Shown here one piece after another: positions 59,072 through 64,000 of a DNA stretch of 64,000 nucleotides. The translations under genes and the position numbers were made by a program. Under the pieces are notes generated by a model. It did no database searches. It saw only the letters and a program-made list of their open reading frames with translations, and was not told where the DNA came from. Numbering within the stretch: position 1 is the stretch's first letter; every line of letters starts with the position of its first letter. Source of the DNA: Lepraria neglecta (Eukaryota; Ascomycota; Lecanoromycetes; Lecanorales; Stereocaulaceae); contig CM065647.1 of assembly GCA_033220425.1 (NCBI GenBank), forward strand, positions 5,332,001 through 5,396,000, given 5' to 3'.

Positions 59072-60845
59072 ATGACAACAACTGAGCTTTCTGCCTCGGC
59101 GGCCAATGCCTTTGACTATCTCATCATCGGCGGCGGCACAGCAGGATGTGTCATTGCCAGCCGGCTGGCGGAATACTTACCACACAAGCGGATCCTCCTA
59201 ATTGAAGCCGGGCCCAGTGATTTCATGAATGATAAGGTATTGAAGCTAAAGGACTGGCTCAATCTCCTAGGTGGTGAACTGGATTATGACTATGGAACCA
59301 CCGAGCAACCAAATGGTAAGGAGCACTAGTATCTGCGTCCATGTCTATTTGGACATTCTCATTGTACCTGAAGGTATGTGAGCAGAAAAGTTCTACTTCT
59401 CTCCAACGAAAACAATTGCAAGCATACAAACAAAAAACCAATAGAGAACATAATTGACTGGGCAAAATATAGGAAACTCACACATCCGCCACTCACGAGC
59501 CAAAGTCCTCGGTGGCTGCTCCTCCCATAACACACTAATATCCTTCCGCCCCTTCGAATACGACTGCAAAATCTGGGAATCTATCGGCTGCGAAGGCTGG
59601 TCATTCTCAACCTTCAACCGCGTCCTCAACAACCTCCGCAACACCGTCCAGCCCGTTCACTCACGGCACAGGAATCAGCTCTGCAAAGATTGGGTCCAAT
59701 CTTGCTCCACTGCTCTTGACATCCCCGTAGTCCACGACTTTAACAAGGAAATCAGGACGAAGGGCAATTTAGACCCCTGCGTGGGCTTCTTCTCCGTAGC
59801 TTACAACCCCGACACCGGCCACCGCAGCAGCGCCAGTGTAGCTTATATCCACCCAATCCTCCGTGGCGAAGAGAAAAGACCCAACCTCACCATTCTAACA
59901 GATGCCTGGGTCAGCCGCGTCAACGTAACAAACTCAACCGTCACAGGCATAAACATAACCCTCCAATCCGGCACTTCCCTTACCCTCACTGCAAAGAACG
60001 AAACGATCCTCTGCGCCGGAGCAGTCGACACGCCTCGCCTCCTGATGCTTTCAGGAATCGGACCTCGACTCGATCTAGAAAGTCTAAACATCTCAGTCAT
60101 CCAAGACATACCCGGTATGGGCCACAACCTCCTAGACCATCCCGAAAGCATTATCATCTGGGAACTCAATCGGCCTGTCCCTCCTAATCAAACGACCATG
60201 GATTCCGATGCTGGAGTCTTCCTTCGCCGAGCCAATCTTCCATCACAGGAACCAGTAGATATAATGATGCACTGCTACCAGATACCATTCTGCCATAACA
60301 CGGCGCGGTTGGGATATGACACTCCGATTGACGCCTTCTGCATGACTCCTAACATCCCAAGGCCGAGATCAAAAGGCCAACTCTACCTGACATCAAAGGA
60401 CCCAACCGTCAAGCCAGCGTTAGACTTCAAATACTTCACCGACCCCGAAGGCTACGACGCGGCCACCATCGTCACAGGATTGAAAGCAGCAAGGGAGGTC
60501 GCAAATCAAGAACCCTTCAAGTCCTGGCTAAAGCGCGAAGTGGCTCCCGGCCCATCCATAACCTCCGACGAAGATCTCTCCGAATATGGCAGAAAAGTGG
60601 CGCACACAGTCTATCACCCTGCCGGCACGACAAAAATGGGAAATCTCGAGAAAGACAGAATGGCTGTCGTAGATAGCAGTTTGAGACTCAGGGGGCTGAA
60701 GGGTGTGAGGATAGCAGATGCAGGGGTATTTCCAGAAATGACGACAGCGAACCCTATGTTGACAATTCTGGCGATTGGGGAGAGGGCGGCCGAGATAATT
60801 GCAGAGGAGGCGGGTTGGAGAAACACAGAGAGAGCGAGGCTGTGA
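59072..60845 (+). CDS. GMC oxidoreductase, choline dehydrogenase/oxidase type
   Basis: Exons 59072-59315 and 59473-60845 with a 157-nt intron (GTAAGG...AATATAG) in phase; 538 residues. The N-terminal FAD-binding fold reads YLIIGGGTAGCVIASRLAE with the following acidic LLIEAGPSD. The join rebuilds the GMC signature as EQPNGNSHIRHSRAKVLGG, followed by CSSHNTLISFRP. The second GMC signature is ETILCAGAVDTPRLLMLSGI. The catalytic pair is His in VYHPAGTTKMG and Asn in EMTTANPMLTILA. Next to betaine aldehyde dehydrogenase, oxidation of choline to betaine aldehyde is the best assignment; whether it uses oxygen (oxidase) or a quinone (dehydrogenase) cannot be read here, though fungal members of this pair are mostly choline oxidases. 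No mitochondrial signal is evident. Confidence 0.88.
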
Positions 60846-61138
60846 GGCGCGGAGCATCCGTGAAAGTAGATGTGGTGGGTGCTTGGTAGGGGCGACAAAG
60901 AGCGCGGTCCATCAAGCTCTATTCTGCCAAAAAGGAGCACGTGGGTGGCTAGTAGACGCATATATCTGCCATGATATTCCGTAAAAGTTTAATCCGGTAT
61001 ATGTACACCTGTTCAGCTTTTGAGGGTTGTGCGAGACCTTCCCTAGTTTCATTGATGGAAACCTCCAATCAATCATTATTGCTTTTTCAATACGGCCAAC
61101 GCATTGCATTTCTAAGTCTGAGCATATAAGAAACCCCC

Positions 61139-63544
61139 TCATCGTCCTCTCAACCATGCTATTCCTTTCCCCATCCTAAATCTGCGCTCATTAATGACCG
61201 TGGCGCGCCTACCTTCTTGGCTGACCGGGGCAGATGCGGCCGAGTCTAATATAGGCATTTTCTCCACCAGATCCCCCAAATCTTGCGATTTCGCTCTAAG
61301 TTCGCTGTATGCTCCCTGGTCAATCAGGCCATTGTCCCAAAGATACTTATACAGTCCGATATCCGGCTCAGCAGTGGCGAGGCTATGCCCATGTAAATGA
61401 TGATACGCATAATGAGCTAAGCGCTGTCGCCAGCTGTCTATCCCCATGGTCGCGGTAAACTTTTTCTCACAGAAACAGCATGTGTTTGAGGTTGGTGGGA
61501 GTAATGTCCTGGCGAAAGAGCCGTCGATCTGGAAATGGCTTAGGCTATGCCAGAACCAGCCTGCGAGGTCTGAGTAATGGAGATGGCAGCCGAGACGGTC
61601 GAATGGGCACTCTAAGACTGGCTGGCTTTGACCGTCTTTCATACGACACCATCTTATAACGCTGTCGGCCTGCGGTGGGTTGCCGGAACTTTCAGCCAGC
61701 GCTCTTAATTGCCTCAGTATCTGATCCTCGCCCATCGTCTCCGTGACGCCCGGAGAATCCAGAGTGGCAGCATGACTACGTGCAATAACGCCTGTATAAA
61801 CGTCTTCTGGCGTTTCGACGGTTACACGTTGTCCTTGTCCATTGTGGGATAGATCTGAACCCGTAGTGGCTGCACATTGGCTCGCGCCTGCCAGGACCAG
61901 CTCTGGTGGAGCAGCGGTCTTGGGCGTACTCAAGCTAGCCCGGGCAGGTTCCATTGATACAGTGTCTTCAAGTAGTTGCAAGTCGTCTGACAGCTGTGTG
62001 ACAACCTCAGAAAGATACTCCACCTCCCGCATCTGCATTGCCGCAAGGTCGTCGCTATACAACCGGAACCTCGTCCACATATTCAAGCATCCTTCTATGA
62101 TGGACACGTACGAAGAGCCCGCGAAGGCATCGACACTGCTGTCTCGTTCCAGCTCCCTTAAAACTTTGGCTTTCGCTTTCGCCAAGCCAGCTCGCCCAGT
62201 GCCGTAGTTAATGACTCGTCCGGCGCCAATCTGATATAACACTAGTCCGAGCTCCATCACCGACGCGTACGGTGGGTGGTTGAAATCGGAAAGGCCCCCT
62301 AGAGTTGACTTTCGGTTTGTGCCAAATCCGATCGATAGGAATGGCTTTAAAACGAGCGGGTTGGCTTCAGCCCAGGGGTTGAAGTCCTCTTCTGGTTTAC
62401 AGTAAAAGCGATAATTAGACGGTCGAGGCTGAACATTGAGATCCCGCTGTACCGGCAGAAAACAGAGGTGCGAAGTTACTAGCAGTTTTGCAAGCCAAGT
62501 GATTTCGACCGGAGTAATATGCTCCACGTAAGAAGGGTCGGAAAGTATTTCGGCCAGGTTCAGAGGGCTTCGCCACGAGGTTGTGGCTTGGTGTACGATA
62601 TGCAAATCATTCGAAATAGATCGAGATTGCGGCGTTGGAATATAGCCCAACGTTTCGACTCGGCTCCTCTGGTCCGAATTACTACCTTGTCTTAGGAATC
62701 TTGGGCCATCAAGTTCCCTCAGTCGTGGAAGCTTCGCGATCATACCATCATCATCCTGCGAGTCTGGAACCCTTTTCCGAGTGTCTACCAGGAGTAACAC
62801 GGAGTCGGTCTCTGGGTTGTAAGAGTGTGATTTTTGTATGCTGAAGACGTACGACCCATCCCGAACCTCTATGTCTGCCACACTTGAGAGTTCCGCGCTG
62901 GTGTTATCCCAATGCTCCCGCAACTGAATGCTGAGTTGATGGTCCGATTCCCTTGTGTCACCTAAGCATGCCAGGCCATGATGTAGCCTATGCAGCGCCT
63001 TTCGGACGGGTAGCAAGGCCGAGTTGGCGGACTTGTTTTGTTTGGATGGTGATGGACGAGGCGAGTAGCTGTACTCCAACCTGAGTAGGCTGTGAAGGCC
63101 ATCGATGCTCGCACGAATGTGCTCTAAGCTGTCATGCAGCTTTTGCCAATCAATGATTGCCCATCTAGCCCGCCTCGGGAAGCCAGTAGACGACTGCAAC
63201 ACCTCTGGACCTGAAGCTTGCTGCTCAGGATCTCTAGTAGATGCTCCGCTGTCATACCAGTCAAGGAACTCGTGGCAGCTGTCGAGATGGCTTTGTATAT
63301 TGGCGACTTGGCGATTTACCGCTTTGACAGTTTCGACAGTCTCACCAATCTTTGCTAGTGACTGGAGATCACAATTGAGGACCTCGCCGAAGCGACACTC
63401 TTCTATTCGTAGCGTGTCTCGTATGTCCTTGAAATCTCTCCCAAATGTGCCTATACGCTGCCATACTCCGTGAAAACTGTGCAGAGCCTGGATCATAGGA
63501 GGCAGGAAAGCTCCAGCGCCCATTACATTTGACAAGGTGCTCAT
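61139..63544 (-). CDS. HeLo-like protein with C-terminal zinc-finger motifs
   Basis: Single exon of 801 residues starting MSTLSNVMGAGAFLPPMIQA. Residues 1-150 form a helical N-terminus (ALHSFHGVWQRIGTFGRDFK, then a DTLRIEECRFGEV element) of the type found at the front of fungal HET-s/HeLo-like and related STAND proteins. The middle (about 300-480) holds EITWLAKLLVTSHLCFLP, PLVLKPFLSIGFG and SVMELGLVLYQIGAG, matching the degenerate module that follows such N-termini in many fungal proteins (DUF7580-type). About 645-715 carries cysteine/histidine motifs: ECPFDRLGCHLHYSD with WHSLSHF, then TCCFCEKKF with HYAYHHLHGH. HeLo-type domains act in membrane-targeting cell death; the fused zinc fingers are unusual. 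A signalling or incompatibility role is inferred only from the N-terminus. Confidence 0.75.
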   Translation of the reverse strand: MSTLSNVMGAGAFLPPMIQALHSFHGVWQRIGTFGRDFKDIRDTLRIEECRFGEVLNCDLQSLAKIGETVETVKAVNRQVANIQSHLDSCHEFLDWYDSGASTRDPEQQASGPEVLQSSTGFPRRARWAIIDWQKLHDSLEHIRASIDGLHSLLRLEYSYSPRPSPSKQNKSANSALLPVRKALHRLHHGLACLGDTRESDHQLSIQLREHWDNTSAELSSVADIEVRDGSYVFSIQKSHSYNPETDSVLLLVDTRKRVPDSQDDDGMIAKLPRLRELDGPRFLRQGSNSDQRSRVETLGYIPTPQSRSISNDLHIVHQATTSWRSPLNLAEILSDPSYVEHITPVEITWLAKLLVTSHLCFLPVQRDLNVQPRPSNYRFYCKPEEDFNPWAEANPLVLKPFLSIGFGTNRKSTLGGLSDFNHPPYASVMELGLVLYQIGAGRVINYGTGRAGLAKAKAKVLRELERDSSVDAFAGSSYVSIIEGCLNMWTRFRLYSDDLAAMQMREVEYLSEVVTQLSDDLQLLEDTVSMEPARASLSTPKTAAPPELVLAGASQCAATTGSDLSHNGQGQRVTVETPEDVYTGVIARSHAATLDSPGVTETMGEDQILRQLRALAESSGNPPQADSVIRWCRMKDGQSQPVLECPFDRLGCHLHYSDLAGWFWHSLSHFQIDGSFARTLLPPTSNTCCFCEKKFTATMGIDSWRQRLAHYAYHHLHGHSLATAEPDIGLYKYLWDNGLIDQGAYSELRAKSQDLGDLVEKMPILDSAASAPVSQEGRRATVINERRFRMGKGIAWLRGR

Positions 63545-64000
63545 GGTGAGCGTCCCCGGTATCTATGCACGAGGGAGAGTCCTGGCCGTTAGATGAGGCT
63601 GACCGCTGGCTTTATTGTGTATTATTCATCAAAATCCCTTCGCACTTTCTCCATCTTTCCTGGTCATCAAGGTCGACCGTAAGACCGCGCGTTTTGAGAA
63701 CAGAATAGTCCGGTCAATCTGAAGCGCTGTGCAGAGAATTTTCAGGTGTCATTGAACGCTGAAGGGTTCTTGCATCTCGATCTTAAAGCAGCTCCAAGGT
63801 ATGGATCGTTCCTCGGAAAGCGCAGATAGCATAGAGCGATGAATGCTTCTCATGAAGAAACCCTATTGCTTCTCGCAAGGACAGCGAAGGTGTATATGTA
63901 GGGGTATCACACGCCCAGGCGGCCTCAACAATATCCGAGGCCGTTGGCGTTCATTTTGCCAAAGCTGTTTGAAAATCTTTCCTGGTTTATCGGGCTCCAT
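63545..64000. other. Promoter side of the HeLo-like gene, nothing else recognised
   Basis: 456 bases up to the window edge with no supported gene. Confidence 0.45.

Overview
The window reads as nuclear DNA of a filamentous ascomycete (Pezizomycotina; Leotiomycetes is possible but not shown). The signs are genes cut by short GT-AG introns, mostly 41-110 nt and never far apart, and gene families typical of that group: a DAHP synthase with four exons, MARVEL proteins, UNC93-like carriers, a Clr5-domain protein, a SesB-like NB-ARC protein, a HeLo-type protein, and multi-finger C2H2 and DUF6536-type relics. Splice joins below were worked out by hand from frame, phase and GT/AG sites. I saw no rRNA, no convincing tRNA, no CRISPR array and no recognisable transposase or reverse transcriptase.

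Layout. 0-8 kb is mostly decayed: two C2H2 multi-finger relics in opposite orientation (1-1008 +, 6415-7760 -) flank a broken coiled-coil gene (3565-6316 -); between them lies a cysteine-rich secreted protein (1287-2563 -). 8-17 kb is live sequence: an F-box/cysteine-rich protein, a conserved C-terminally membrane-anchored protein, a GT34-type and a GT8-type glycosyltransferase, the last with a stop codon inside its membrane anchor. 18.5-23.4 kb is one long self/non-self type gene joining an RRM-like module, a SesB-like esterase and an NB-ARC ATPase. A MARVEL protein follows. 25-31 kb is gene-poor and holds remnants of the same biology (a HET-type C-terminus, an N-terminal STAND-like piece) and one unknown membrane protein.

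31-38.8 kb has a short conserved unknown protein divergent from DAHP synthase (entry to aromatic amino-acid synthesis), a Clr5-domain gene that now stops early, a compound minisatellite with 57-bp units, and a tiny spliced gene. 39.9-42.8 kb holds a near full-length DUF6536-type relic and a MARVEL-like relic. 43.9-47 kb holds a four-exon membrane-anchored cysteine protein, a 73-residue conserved protein and an epoxide hydrolase. 47.4-50.9 kb holds a multi-stop relic of an expanded fungal family and a broken small secreted protein.

52-61 kb is a metabolic block: a divergent hexokinase, an UNC93-like carrier, betaine aldehyde dehydrogenase and, divergent from it, a GMC oxidoreductase of choline dehydrogenase/oxidase type. 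The last two would turn choline into glycine betaine from one shared promoter. The window closes with an 801-residue HeLo-like protein ending in zinc-finger motifs. Overall, metabolic genes are intact, whereas zinc-finger, DUF6536 and incompatibility-type families show heavy decay.
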